DNA of 64,000 nucleotides. Origin: Pseudomonas sp. C1C7 (GTDB lineage: Bacteria > Pseudomonadota > Gammaproteobacteria > Pseudomonadales > Pseudomonadaceae). A program made the position numbers and the translations under genes. Shown one piece after another: positions 47,956 through 56,727 of the stretch. The stretch's first letter is position 1, and every line of letters starts with the position of its first letter. Below the pieces are notes generated by a model. It saw nothing but the letters and a program-made list of their open reading frames with translations. It was not told the DNA's origin and did no database searches. Where the stretch lies: assembly GCF_013359595.1 (NCBI RefSeq), contig NZ_JABFMP010000011.1:106730-170729 (forward strand). The letters run 5' to 3'.

Positions 47956-50340
47956 ATGCGCTATTTGCTGATGTTGCTGTTGTGTTTGCCCCTTTTGGCG
48001 AACGCCGTCGAGTTCGATGAGCTCACTCAAAGCCTCCCCCTGGGCCGAACCCTGCAGGTGTTCGAGGATGCCGATGGTCAGGCGACCATCGATGATGTGC
48101 GCAACCAGGCCGCTGCCGGCAACTTCAAGCAACACGACAAAGCCACCCTCAACGCCGGGTACTCGCGTTCGGCGTTCTGGCTGAAAATCGACCTGCACTA
48201 CCGCCCGGCCAATCCGACGGCGCAACGCACCTGGTTGCTGGAACTGGCCTATCCGCCCCTCGATCACCTCGACCTGTACCTGCCCGATGCTTCCGGCAAC
48301 TATCAATTGGCGCGCCAGACCGGCGATGCCCTGCCGTTCGCCACTCGCGAGATTCGCCAGAACAACTACCTGTTCAATCTGACGTTCGCCCCCGAGCAAA
48401 CGCAAACCGTGTATCTGCGCCTGCAGAGCCAGGGCTCGATCCAGGCACCGGTCACGTTGTGGTCGAGCACTGCGTACCTCGAAGACCAGCCCGTGCGCCT
48501 GTATGTATTGGGTCTGATCTACGGCGTACTGCTGGGGATGCTGGTCTACAACCTGTTCATCTACCTCAGCGTGCGCGACACCAGTTACCTCTACTACATC
48601 TTCTATATCGCCTCGTTCGGCTTTTATCAGCTGTCGGTGAACGGTGCGGCGGTCCAGTATTTCTGGCCGGATAACCCTTGGTGGGCCAACGCGGCGACAC
48701 CGTTTTTCATCGGCTGCGCCGGCTTGTTCGGCAGCCAGTTCGCCCGCAGCTTCCTGCAGACGGCCACTTTCAGTCGCTGGCTGGACCGCCTGTTGCTGGC
48801 GCTGGTGCTGTTCAGCGCGCTGGTGGTCGGGTTGTCGCTGATGACCAGCTACGCCCTGGCCCTGCGCCTGGCGACGGCCCTGGCGCTGACCTTCACGGTG
48901 GTGATTTTCTCCGCGGGGATCTTCGCCTGGCTGCGCGGGCTGCGGGTGGCGCGCTACTTCATCATTGCCTGGTCGGCGTTTTTGCTCGGCGGCATCATCA
49001 ACACGCTGATGGTGCTCGGTTACCTGCCGAACGTTTTCCTGACGATGTACTCCAGCCAGATCGGCTCGGCCATCGAAGTGGCGCTGCTGTCCCTGGCCCT
49101 GGCCGACCGCATCAACGCCATGCGCGAACAGCAGGCGCAAACGCTGCAGGATGCCGGGCAAAAACTGGAAGTGCTCAACCAGCAGCTGGCGCGCAGTAAC
49201 CAGCTCAAAGACGAATTCCTCGCGACCCTGACCCACGAACTGCGCACGCCCATGAACGGTGTGATCGGTTCGCTGGAGCTGATGCAGACCGTTGAGATGG
49301 ATGCGGAACTTGAGCAATACCAGCAGACGGCCGCAGGCTCCGCGCGGGACATGATGCGCATGGTCAACGGCATTCTGACGCTGACCGAATTGCAGGCCGG
49401 CAAGCTCAGCGCCTGTGCGTCGAATTTCAGCCTGCGCGGTCTGGTCGACGCCCTGCGCATGCAATTCGATGGCAACGCCAGCGGCAAGTCGCTGGACTTC
49501 AAGGTCGATGTGGCGCCGAACGTGCCGGACCGGTTGAATGGCGACAACCTCAAGCTGGCGCAATGCCTGGAATGCCTGCTGGACAACGCCATCAAATTCA
49601 CCCGGGTCGGCGGCGTGGCGCTGCGGGTGACGGCGAAGACGATCAAGCCGGATCGACTGGCGCTGACCTTTGCCGTGATCGACACCGGCATCGGCTTCAC
49701 CGATCTCGGTGAGGCGACGATGTACCAGCGTTTCTTCCAGCTCGACGGTTCGATGACCCGCGAATACGGCGGTCTGGGTGTCGGCCTGGCGATCTGCCGA
49801 CAGCTGATCGAGCTGCTCGGCGGGCGTCTGACCCACCGTTCCGAGCCGGGGCGCGGCAGCCGATTCCAGCTGGATGTCGAGCTTGATATCCCGGTGAACG
49901 AATCCCCCGCGGCTCCCTTCATGACCCGTGACTTCCCGCGCTTGCGCCTGCCCCAGGACTGCAAGGTGCTGCTGGTGGACGATAACAACATCAATCAGCT
50001 GGTGATGCGCGGCATGTTGCTCAAGCTGGGTTTCCGCGTACGGACCGCCGACAACGGCAGCGCCGCCCTGGATATTCTGCAGCGCGAAACCTTCGATGCC
50101 GTACTGCTCGATTGTCAGTTACCGGCGCCGGATGGCGAGTCGATTTGCTGCCAGATCCGCGCCTTGCCCGGTTGCGCCGAATTGCCAGTGTTCATGATTG
50201 CCTTGAATGCGGATCGCGAACGCTGCCCGACCGGCGCGCTGATCGATCATTTGAGCAAACCGGTGAAATTCGAAGACTTGCAGGCGGCGCTCTATCGCCG
50301 CGTACTCTGCGCGCAACAAGGCGAAAGCGCCGGCAGTTAG
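47956..50340 (+). CDS. ladS: Hybrid sensor histidine kinase LadS
   Basis: The product is 794 residues. It has a signal peptide (MRYLLMLLLCLPLLANA), a 7TMR-DISMED2 periplasmic domain (about 25-160), a 7TM_7TMR membrane block (about 180-385), a coiled-coil linker, the HisKA box in LATLTHELRTPMNG (His427), an HATPase with LLDNAIKFT and GGLGVGLAICRQLI, and a C-terminal receiver with VLLVDDNNINQLV and the phospho-acceptor in AVLLDCQLPAPDG (Asp719). This layout and length match LadS of P. aeruginosa, which stimulates the GacS/GacA-RsmY/Z path toward biofilm and away from acute virulence. The location next to thiD also matches PAO1. RetS is not in the window. Confidence 0.93.
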   Translation: MRYLLMLLLCLPLLANAVEFDELTQSLPLGRTLQVFEDADGQATIDDVRNQAAAGNFKQHDKATLNAGYSRSAFWLKIDLHYRPANPTAQRTWLLELAYPPLDHLDLYLPDASGNYQLARQTGDALPFATREIRQNNYLFNLTFAPEQTQTVYLRLQSQGSIQAPVTLWSSTAYLEDQPVRLYVLGLIYGVLLGMLVYNLFIYLSVRDTSYLYYIFYIASFGFYQLSVNGAAVQYFWPDNPWWANAATPFFIGCAGLFGSQFARSFLQTATFSRWLDRLLLALVLFSALVVGLSLMTSYALALRLATALALTFTVVIFSAGIFAWLRGLRVARYFIIAWSAFLLGGIINTLMVLGYLPNVFLTMYSSQIGSAIEVALLSLALADRINAMREQQAQTLQDAGQKLEVLNQQLARSNQLKDEFLATLTHELRTPMNGVIGSLELMQTVEMDAELEQYQQTAAGSARDMMRMVNGILTLTELQAGKLSACASNFSLRGLVDALRMQFDGNASGKSLDFKVDVAPNVPDRLNGDNLKLAQCLECLLDNAIKFTRVGGVALRVTAKTIKPDRLALTFAVIDTGIGFTDLGEATMYQRFFQLDGSMTREYGGLGVGLAICRQLIELLGGRLTHRSEPGRGSRFQLDVELDIPVNESPAAPFMTRDFPRLRLPQDCKVLLVDDNNINQLVMRGMLLKLGFRVRTADNGSAALDILQRETFDAVLLDCQLPAPDGESICCQIRALPGCAELPVFMIALNADRERCPTGALIDHLSKPVKFEDLQAALYRRVLCAQQGESAGS

Positions 50341-50414
50341 GCACATATGACACTTTGTTCGACCAAGGGGCGGTGCTTAACTGAAGTCCCTTGGCTGACC
50401 AAAGGAGCCGCGCC

Positions 50415-52064
50415 ATGAACCTGCATCAGTTCGCCGAAACCCACGAAGTGACCAATCAGCCGCCCTCGCTGGATGGCGCCAACCTGTACCGCATCGATTT
50501 GCCATTGCAGGAGTGGTCGCGGCGTTTCGGGGCCGGTTGGGCCGAGTCGCGGATCGAGGCGTACGGCGCCCTGGCCGGCGGACCGCTGATGGAGGCAGGA
50601 TTTCTCGCCAACCAGAACAAGCCGGTGTTCAACAGTCATGACCGTTATGGCCATCGCATCGATCTGGTGGAATTTCATCCCGCCTATCACCAATTGATGC
50701 GCGCGGCGATCGAGCATGGCCTGACCTCGCTGCCCTGGGTGCACCCGCAGGACGGCGCCCACGTCGCCCGCGCCTCCATGACCTATCTGCACAGTCAGGC
50801 TGAAGCCGGCAGTGGCTGTCCGTTGACCATGACCTTTGCCAGCGTCCCGGCGATGCGCCTGCAACCGGATCTGGCACAGAAATGGCTGCCGAAGATCCTC
50901 GCCACCGAATACGACCCGCGCAACGTCGGCATGGCGCACAAGACCGGCGTGACCATCGGCATGGCCATGACCGAGAAACAGGGCGGCACCGATGTGCGGG
51001 CCAACACCACCAAGGCCTTTCCGGTGGGCGCCAGCGGCCCCGGCCAGGCCTACGAACTGGTGGGGCACAAGTGGTTCTGTTCGGCGCCGATGTGCGACGC
51101 CTTCCTGACCCTGGCCCAGACCGACAAGGGCCTGACCTGTTTCCTGCTGCCGCGCCATCGCCCGGACGATACGCGCAATCAGTTCTATATCCAGCGCTTG
51201 AAGAACAAGCTCGGCAACTGCTCCAACGCCTCCAGCGAGGTGGAATTCCGTGGGGCGCTGGCGTGGATGGTCGGTGAAGAAGGGCGCGGCGTGCCGACCA
51301 TCATCGAGATGGTCGCCATGACCCGCTTCGATTGCATGGTCGGCTCCAGTGCCCTGATGCGCCAGGCCCTGACCCAGGCCAGCCATCACTGCGCACACCG
51401 TTCGGTCGGTGGCAAGCTGCTCAGCGAGCAGCCGTTGATGCAGAACGTGCTGGCCGATCTGGCGCTGGAAAGCGAAGCGGCCTTGGCCCTGAGCCTGCGC
51501 ATGGGCCGGGCGCTGGATCATCTGGACGATTCGCAGGAGGCGAAATTCGCCCGGCTGGTGACGGCGGTGGGCAAGTACTGGATCTGCAAACGCGCCCCGG
51601 CCATGATCAACGAAGCCGCCGAGTGCATGGGCGGCGCCGGTTATGTCGAGGAGAGCATCCTGCCAAGGCTGTACCGCGAAGCGCCGGTCAATTCGACCTG
51701 GGAAGGCTCCGCAAACGTGCAATGCCTGGACGTATTGCGCGCCCTGTCGAAAGAGCCGGGCGTGCTGGAGGCGCTGTTCAACGAGATGGGAGACGGCCAT
51801 GGCGACAAGCGCCTGGCGGCGCACATCAGCCAGTTGCAGGCGGCGTTCAAGGACACCAGCGACATCCAGTACCGCGCCCGACAGTTGACCGAGGACATTG
51901 CGTTGGGGCTTCAGGCCAAGCTGTTGCTGGAGGCGGGAAACTCGGTGGTGAGTGATGGATTTATTGCCAGCCGGCTGGGATCGGCGGGGCGTGTTTACGG
52001 CGCATTGCCGCGGGGGCTGGATGTGGGCGCGATCGTATCTCGTTCGACTCCGCAAGGCTTCTGA
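50415..52064 (+). CDS. AidB-like acyl-CoA dehydrogenase
   Basis: The product is 549 residues from the ATG at 50415, preceded by AAAGGAGC. It belongs to the AidB/isovaleryl-CoA dehydrogenase-like branch: the N-terminal FNSHDRYGHRIDLVEFHPAY, the FAD and substrate part GMAMTEKQGGTDVRANTTKA, and CMGGAGYVEESILPRLYREA near the end with the family's arginine-rich nucleotide area. AidB in E. coli is an alkylation-response flavoprotein that binds DNA. The role here is not known; fatty-acid oxidation or alkylation defence are both possible. In PAO1 a TetR gene lies next to ladS; none is present here. It ends in a small palindrome. Confidence 0.9.
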   Translation: MNLHQFAETHEVTNQPPSLDGANLYRIDLPLQEWSRRFGAGWAESRIEAYGALAGGPLMEAGFLANQNKPVFNSHDRYGHRIDLVEFHPAYHQLMRAAIEHGLTSLPWVHPQDGAHVARASMTYLHSQAEAGSGCPLTMTFASVPAMRLQPDLAQKWLPKILATEYDPRNVGMAHKTGVTIGMAMTEKQGGTDVRANTTKAFPVGASGPGQAYELVGHKWFCSAPMCDAFLTLAQTDKGLTCFLLPRHRPDDTRNQFYIQRLKNKLGNCSNASSEVEFRGALAWMVGEEGRGVPTIIEMVAMTRFDCMVGSSALMRQALTQASHHCAHRSVGGKLLSEQPLMQNVLADLALESEAALALSLRMGRALDHLDDSQEAKFARLVTAVGKYWICKRAPAMINEAAECMGGAGYVEESILPRLYREAPVNSTWEGSANVQCLDVLRALSKEPGVLEALFNEMGDGHGDKRLAAHISQLQAAFKDTSDIQYRARQLTEDIALGLQAKLLLEAGNSVVSDGFIASRLGSAGRVYGALPRGLDVGAIVSRSTPQGF

Positions 52065-52091
52065 TCACGCCTGATCAAACACTGCAGACCC

Positions 52092-52119
52092 TGTGGGAGC
52101 GGGCAAGCCCGCTCCCACA
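52092..52119. repeat. Compact palindrome (REP half-element)
   Basis: TGTGGGAGCGGGC (52092-52104) pairs with GCCCGCTCCCACA (52107-52119) around AA. It resembles the arm of the element at 42115-42207. It probably ends the acyl-CoA dehydrogenase transcript. Confidence 0.85.
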
Positions 52120-52221
52120 TTGGATCTATGGTGAACTCGGCATTTATGTCGTCCCCGGTTCCCGTGAAGCGACGATACAGGCAAGATGAAGCTCTGCAAG
52201 TCAGAACACAGGATGCTGATC

Positions 52222-53685
52222 GTGACCGAAGCTTTTATTGTCGTTCAAACCGCCGAGCAAGCCGTGGACCAGCTTGCGTATCTACATAATCGTGCAACCA
52301 CCGCGCTGAGCGGGGCGCTCAAGCGTTATCTCAAGGATCGTGTCGAGCCTGACGCCGAGCAGCGGGCGATGTTTCGTTATCCCGAGCTGCGCCTGACCTA
52401 CCACTGCCAGGGCGAAGTGCCGCAGACCACTCGCGCTTACGCCAAGGTCCAGTTGCCGGGCACCTACAGCGTCACCGTCACCCATCCATCGGCTTTCCGT
52501 AAGTACCTGCTGGAACAGCTGGTGCCCTTGATGCACGACTTCACCGTGACCGTGGAAGTCGGGATCAGCCAGCAAAACATTCCTTATCCGTACGTGGTCG
52601 AGCAGGGCGATGAGCTGGCCGGCTCCGGTGTGACTGCCGCCGTGCTGGCGCGGGTGTTCCCAAGCACCGACCTTTCGGCGGCCACCGATGGCATCGCCGA
52701 TGGCCTGTACGACTGGGAAAACACCGATCCGCTGCCCCTGGCGCTGTTCGACGCCGCGCGGGTGGATTTTTCCCTGCGCCGCCTGGTGCACTACACCGGC
52801 AGCGACTGGCGCCATGTGCAGCCGTGGATTCTGCTGACCAACTACCACCGCTATGTCGATCAGTTCATCGTCCATGGCCTGGAACAACTGCGCAGCGACC
52901 CGCGTTTCGTGCGCATGGTGTTGCCGGGCAACGTGATCATCGAAAAAAGCATGGATCACGGCGAGGCCTCGGCGATTGCCGCCGGCGTGGTCTGGCACCG
53001 CTACCAGATGCCGGCCTACCACCTGATCGCCAGCGACGGCCATGGCGTCACGCTGGTGAACATCGGCGTTGGCCCGTCCAACGCCAAGAACATCACCGAC
53101 CACCTGGCGGTGCTGCGTCCGCACTGCTGGCTGATGATCGGGCACTGTGGCGGCTTGCGGCAGTCGCAGACCATCGGCGATTACGTACTGGCCCACGCTT
53201 ACATGCGCCGTGACGGGATTCTCGATCGCGTGGTGCCGCCGAACATTCCGATCCCGGCCCTGGCCGAGGTGCAGATGGCCTTGCAGCAGGCGGCGGCGAA
53301 CATCACCGGCGAGAAGGGCGACGAGCTGAAGAAACGCCTGCGCACCGGCACCGTACTCACTTACGACGACCGCAACTGGGAACTGCGCTGGGCCCAGGAA
53401 CGGCCGCTGATCAACCTGGCCCGCGCTGTGGCGGTGGACATGGAAAGCGGCACCATCGCCGCCCAGGGTTATCGCCTGCGGGTGCCGTATGGCACGTTGC
53501 TCTGCGTTTCCGACAAGCCGCTGCACAGTGAAATCAAGCTGCCGGGTTCGGCCAACGCCTTCTATGAGCGTGCGGTCAGCCAGCACTTGAAGATCGGCAT
53601 CGAGGCGGTGGACCTGTTGCGCACCGAGCTCAACTCGCTGCACTCGCGCAAACTGCGCAGCTTCGACGAGCCGCCGTTCCGCTAA
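52222..53685 (+). CDS. amn: AMP nucleosidase
   Basis: The product is 487 residues from GTG at 52222; AGGA is 9 nt upstream and the product would open (M)TEAFIVVQTAEQAV. An in-frame ATG at 52186 would add twelve residues with codons rare here (TCA, AGG). Amn splits AMP to adenine and ribose-5-phosphate. The N-terminal AMP-nucleosidase domain and the C-terminal nucleoside-phosphorylase-like fold (VNIGVGPSNAKNITDHLAVL, RPHCWLMIGHCGGLRQSQTI, AVAVDMESGTIAAQGY with the catalytic glutamate region) are clear. It helps control the adenylate pool. rluE follows. Confidence 0.93.
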   Translation: MTEAFIVVQTAEQAVDQLAYLHNRATTALSGALKRYLKDRVEPDAEQRAMFRYPELRLTYHCQGEVPQTTRAYAKVQLPGTYSVTVTHPSAFRKYLLEQLVPLMHDFTVTVEVGISQQNIPYPYVVEQGDELAGSGVTAAVLARVFPSTDLSAATDGIADGLYDWENTDPLPLALFDAARVDFSLRRLVHYTGSDWRHVQPWILLTNYHRYVDQFIVHGLEQLRSDPRFVRMVLPGNVIIEKSMDHGEASAIAAGVVWHRYQMPAYHLIASDGHGVTLVNIGVGPSNAKNITDHLAVLRPHCWLMIGHCGGLRQSQTIGDYVLAHAYMRRDGILDRVVPPNIPIPALAEVQMALQQAAANITGEKGDELKKRLRTGTVLTYDDRNWELRWAQERPLINLARAVAVDMESGTIAAQGYRLRVPYGTLLCVSDKPLHSEIKLPGSANAFYERAVSQHLKIGIEAVDLLRTELNSLHSRKLRSFDEPPFR

Positions 53686-53750
53686 CGATGGTCATTTGAT
53701 GGTCGGGGCACTAGCATTACCAGCCCTGACCGTCAGATGTTCTCTTTCCC

Positions 53751-54392
53751 ATGTCCCGTCCCCCACGTCCCGTTTCCCGCCGCCCGGGCACGAAACCCGC
53801 GTCACCGTCTTCAGCCCCGCGCCGAGTCGCCAAGGCGCCACCGGCCGAGCCGAAGCTGATCCTGTTCAACAAACCGTTCGATGTGCTGACGCAATTCAGC
53901 GATGGCGAGGGGCGGGCGACGCTCAAGGATTTCATCGAGGTTCCGGGCATCTACCCGGCGGGTCGTCTGGATCGCGACAGCGAAGGGTTGCTGCTGCTGA
54001 CCAACGACGGCCAGCTTCAGGCGCGCATCGCCGACCCGAAGCACAAGCTGGCCAAGACCTATTGGGTGCAGGTGGAAGGCGAGCCGAGCGAAGAGCAGTT
54101 GCAGCGGCTGCGCGATGGCGTCGAATTGAACGACGGCATGACTTTGCCCGCCGAGGCGCGGCAGCTGGATGAGCCGCAGCTTTGGCCGCGCAATCCGCCG
54201 GTGCGCTTTCGAAAAAGCGTACCGACGAGCTGGCTGGAACTGGTGATTCGCGAAGGGCGCAACCGGCAGGTGCGGCGCATGACGGCCGCGGTCGGGTTGC
54301 CGACGTTGCGGCTGGTGCGGGTCAGGATCGGTGACTGGACGATCGAAGGGCTCGATCAGGGCCAGTGGAAGGAAGTACCGGCGCGCTTATAA
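53751..54392 (+). CDS. rluE: 23S rRNA pseudouridine synthase RluE-like
   Basis: The product is 213 residues. The N-terminus is a Pro/Arg/Lys-rich tail of about 34 residues ([20 protein letters not shown]), then an RsuA/RluE catalytic domain: [38 protein letters not shown] with the catalytic aspartate, and [20 protein letters not shown]. There is no S4 domain, as in RluE of E. coli, which modifies U2457 of 23S rRNA. It overlaps the convergent DUF2788 gene by 6 nt. Confidence 0.92.
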   Translation: MSRPPRPVSRRPGTKPASPSSAPRRVAKAPPAEPKLILFNKPFDVLTQFSDGEGRATLKDFIEVPGIYPAGRLDRDSEGLLLLTNDGQLQARIADPKHKLAKTYWVQVEGEPSEEQLQRLRDGVELNDGMTLPAEARQLDEPQLWPRNPPVRFRKSVPTSWLELVIREGRNRQVRRMTAAVGLPTLRLVRVRIGDWTIEGLDQGQWKEVPARL

Positions 54393-54596
54393 CGTGCCGG
54401 TTTCGATCAGGCCGATGACTACGCTCTTGATCACGAATGCCGCGACGCCCAGGCCCAGCACGAAGAACAGGATGAACGAGCCAAAACGCCCGGCCTTGGA
54501 TTTTTTCGCCAGATCCCAGACGATAAAACCCATGAAAATGATCAGGATGCTGACCAGTCCGGTCATCATCCACTCTTCGAATACTGCAGGATCCAT
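54387..54596 (-). CDS. DUF2788 small inner-membrane protein
   Basis: The product is 69 residues with two membrane helices: [19 protein letters not shown] and [20 protein letters not shown], joined by a basic loop ([10 protein letters not shown]). It matches the DUF2788 family, small proteins next to rluE/amn in pseudomonads, function unknown. It begins with ATG at 54596 and overlaps the rluE end by 6 nt on the other strand. Confidence 0.88.
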   Translation of the reverse strand: MDPAVFEEWMMTGLVSILIIFMGFIVWDLAKKSKAGRFGSFILFFVLGLGVAAFVIKSVVIGLIETGTL

Positions 54597-54670
54597 CGGA
54601 CAACTCCAGCGCGGGCGGGGCTAAAAAGACGGCGCGAGTATAAGTCACGCAGGGATCGCGCAGGATGGAC

Positions 54671-54689
54671 CTGCGGCACTGTGCCGCAG
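54671..54689 (-). terminator. Hairpin after the Lrp-type regulator
   Basis: CTGCGGCA (54671-54678) and TGCCGCAG (54682-54689) form a tight stem of 8 bp in the gap between the regulator stop and the DUF2788 start. No T-run follows on the minus strand, so it is a weak terminator candidate. Confidence 0.35.
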
Positions 54690-54712
54690 TCATCTGTCGG
54701 GTCACCCCAAAC

Positions 54713-54744
54713 CCTGCAGGAGCGAGCTTGCTCGCTCCTGCAGG
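54713..54744. repeat. Compact REP-like palindrome
   Basis: CCTGCAGGAGCGAG (54713-54726) and CTCGCTCCTGCAGG (54731-54744) pair perfectly around CTTG. It is related to the AGGAGCGAG arms found elsewhere and lies 12 nt past the regulator stop. Confidence 0.88.
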
Positions 54745-54756
54745 GGATTCGGGAAA

Positions 54757-55236
54757 TCAGTTACGCAGGTGGGTCAGCGGCAGCTCGGTGCTGTTGAGCA
54801 CCTGGTTCAGTACAAAGCTGGAGCGCACGCTGGTCACGCCTTCGATGCGAGTCAGGTGCCCCAGCAGCAGCTTCTGGTAGTGGTCCATGTCCGGCACCAC
54901 GACCTTGAGTTGGTAGTCGGCATCCATCCCGGTGACCAGGCTGCATTCGAGCACTTGCGGCAGGGTGCGAATGGCCGCTTCGAAGTTCTCGAAGCGCTCG
55001 GGTGTGTGGCGGTCCATGCCGATCAGCACATAGGCGGTCAGGCTCAGGCCCAGCATCTTGCGGTCGAGCAGGGCGACCTGGCGGGAGATGTAGCCGTCGT
55101 CCTCCAGTTGCTTGACCCGACGCGAGCAGGGGGAAGGGGACAGACCGATTCGTTCGGCCAGCTCCTGATTGGAAATGCGCGCGTCGCGCTGCAATTCAGC
55201 CAAAATGCTCAGGTCGTATCGGTCGAGTTTGCTCAT
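54757..55236 (-). CDS. Lrp/AsnC-family transcriptional regulator
   Basis: The product is 159 residues from the ATG at 55236 (AAGGAA upstream). The N-terminal winged helix-turn-helix is SKLDRYDLSILAELQRDARI with SNQELAERIGLSPSPCSRRV, then an AsnC/RAM ligand-binding domain (LIGMDRHTPERFENFEAAIR, VTGMDADYQLKVVVPDMDHY). Such regulators respond to amino acids such as leucine, alanine or arginine. The recalled PAO1 counterpart is PA3965. Its own promoter region has several TTGxGCAA words (55291-55326) that fit an autoregulatory operator. The effector is not deducible. Confidence 0.9.
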   Translation of the reverse strand: MSKLDRYDLSILAELQRDARISNQELAERIGLSPSPCSRRVKQLEDDGYISRQVALLDRKMLGLSLTAYVLIGMDRHTPERFENFEAAIRTLPQVLECSLVTGMDADYQLKVVVPDMDHYQKLLLGHLTRIEGVTSVRSSFVLNQVLNSTELPLTHLRN

Positions 55237-55290
55237 CAAACAGTTCCTTGTTGTAACTATTGCGGCAGATTATCTATCCAGGGTTAAAAA

Positions 55291-55326
55291 TTGCGCAAGT
55301 AATGTTTATTTGAGCAATCTTCGCAA
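55291..55326. promoter_or_regulatory. Candidate Lrp-type operator repeats
   Basis: TTGCGCAA (55291-55298), TTGAGCAA (55310-55317) and TTCGCAA (55320-55326) lie 55-90 nt upstream of the regulator start. The first two are 19 nt apart, near two DNA turns. This kind of repeated half-site is typical of Lrp/AsnC binding regions. Confidence 0.45.
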
Positions 55327-55339
55327 TCCTCTGCCGGCA

Positions 55340-55551
55340 GTCCGAGCCTATTCTTATCACCAGAATCACTGCTCGGACAAACAGTCCAGTGCGGCTCGCC
55401 CAAACAGGCCAGCTGCGGTCGCCACCCCCACAGGGGATGAGCCGGCCCCCGAGCTACACACTGTCCAGAAGACGGCGTGAGGTGAGCCGACGTCAAAAGC
55501 GTCGAGCACGGACGAAGTTCTCAAGGGGAGGCCGACGGGTCTCCCCTTTTT
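55340..55551 (+). ncRNA. Possible structured RNA ending in an intrinsic terminator, unassigned
   Basis: This 435-nt gap has no convincing gene. It contains a hairpin GTCCGAGC (55340-55347) / GCTCGGAC (55371-55378) with an inner ATTCT/AGAAT stem, then a GGCTC...GAGCC pairing, and ends with a strong terminator: AAGGGGAG (55523-55530) and CTCCCCTT (55541-55548) with extra pairs and a run of five T. No downstream gene needs this terminator directly, because the next gene starts at 55672. A small RNA transcribed rightward is possible, or the leader or remnant of a lost gene. I see no match to a known RNA family. Confidence 0.3.
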
Positions 55552-55671
55552 CTTGCGCGTAATTTGCCTGGCGCCCTCAATAAATAAGTTGCGCGACTGA
55601 TAACCTGTTGCAGAACCGGTCTGCGCTTTCCCAGTCTTATGTACAGGCCCCAACCCTCAGTGAGGAAAAGC

Positions 55672-56727
55672 ATGAAGTCGCGCATCTGGCATTTGGCTGG
55701 AGTCGGGTTGTTATGTGTCAGTGTGACTGCGCAATCGCTGGCCGATGATCAGCAAGGGCGTGCGCCGGATGGTGGGCATCACGGCGACGGCGGTCATCAG
55801 GGCAACAATCAGGGCCATGGCGGCAACAATCAGCCGCGTCCGCAAAATGGCCAGCAGCAGAATGAGCCGCGTCCTCAAAACAATGGCCAATATCAGAACA
55901 ATGGCCAATATCAAAACCAGTACCACGGCCAGAATCAAAACAACGGCCAGTGGCAGAACCGTCAGCAGCCCAATTTCAACAACCCGGTGCGTTCGCCGCC
56001 GCCTCCTCCGCAATTGCCGGCCAATGACCTGCCGATCCAGCCGCGCCCCGACGCCGTGCAACAGACCCAGCCACCACGGCGTGGTTACTATCAGGACGAG
56101 CGTCCGCAGAACAACCCGAACCAGCGCTGGAATGGCTATATCGGCGCGCCATCCAGTCCGCCTCGCGGGTCTTACCACGGCAACGGATGGGGGCCTGGGC
56201 CGCAGTACCGACCGGGCCATGTGATCGACCGCTTCCCCGACCGTAATTACCGGGTGCCTTACCGTGGCATGGATTACTACTATTCCGGCGGTTACTGGTA
56301 TCGCCCGTTGGGCCCGCGGTATGTGGTGGTGGAGCCGCCGCGGGGGATCCGGGTCAGCTACTTGCCGGACTACGCCGAGCAGGTGGTGATCGGCGGCTCG
56401 ATCCTGTTTCTCGCGGCCGGTTCCTACTACGCCTATCAGGAGAGCTCACAGGACTACGAGGTGGTTGAGCCACCGATGGGCGCCGTGCAGCCGCAACAAC
56501 AGCCGCAACCCTCCAATGGCGGTTATGACGTGGAAGCCTATCCGGCGGCCGGCCAGTCCCAGGAACAGGTCAATCGCGATGGCTACGAGTGCTATCAGAC
56601 CGCTGTGCAACAGAGCGGCTTCGATCCACGCACCGCGACCTATCAGCCTGATCCGTCCGTGGTGCAAACCTATCGTCAGGTCCAGGGCAGCTGCCTGAGC
56701 AGTCGCGGTTATCAGGTCAGCTTCTGA
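55672..56727 (+). CDS. Exported DUF6515-like protein with Q/N-rich region
   Basis: The product is 351 residues from the ATG at 55672 (GAGGAAAAGC before it). A signal peptide opens it (LAGVGLLCVSVTAQSLADD). Residues about 25-120 are extremely rich in Gln, Asn, Gly and His, with near repeats such as NNGQYQNNGQYQN. A Pro-rich linker leads to a Tyr/Gly/Pro block (VPYRGMDYYYSGGYWYRPLG, RYVVVEPPRGIRVSYLPD) typical of DUF6515, with one hydrophobic stretch (VVIGGSILFLAAGSYYAY), and a C-terminal EQVNRDGYECYQTAVQQSGF domain. Function unknown; a cell-surface or periplasmic role is likely. It overlaps the convergent cation-efflux gene by 16 nt. Confidence 0.82.
   Translation: MKSRIWHLAGVGLLCVSVTAQSLADDQQGRAPDGGHHGDGGHQGNNQGHGGNNQPRPQNGQQQNEPRPQNNGQYQNNGQYQNQYHGQNQNNGQWQNRQQPNFNNPVRSPPPPPQLPANDLPIQPRPDAVQQTQPPRRGYYQDERPQNNPNQRWNGYIGAPSSPPRGSYHGNGWGPGPQYRPGHVIDRFPDRNYRVPYRGMDYYYSGGYWYRPLGPRYVVVEPPRGIRVSYLPDYAEQVVIGGSILFLAAGSYYAYQESSQDYEVVEPPMGAVQPQQQPQPSNGGYDVEAYPAAGQSQEQVNRDGYECYQTAVQQSGFDPRTATYQPDPSVVQTYRQVQGSCLSSRGYQVSF

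Noticed and set aside
55482..55562. 26-codon basic open frame (GTG start) ending across the terminator
   Set aside because: No ribosome binding site at a usable distance, and the reading frame runs through the hairpin; too short to support.
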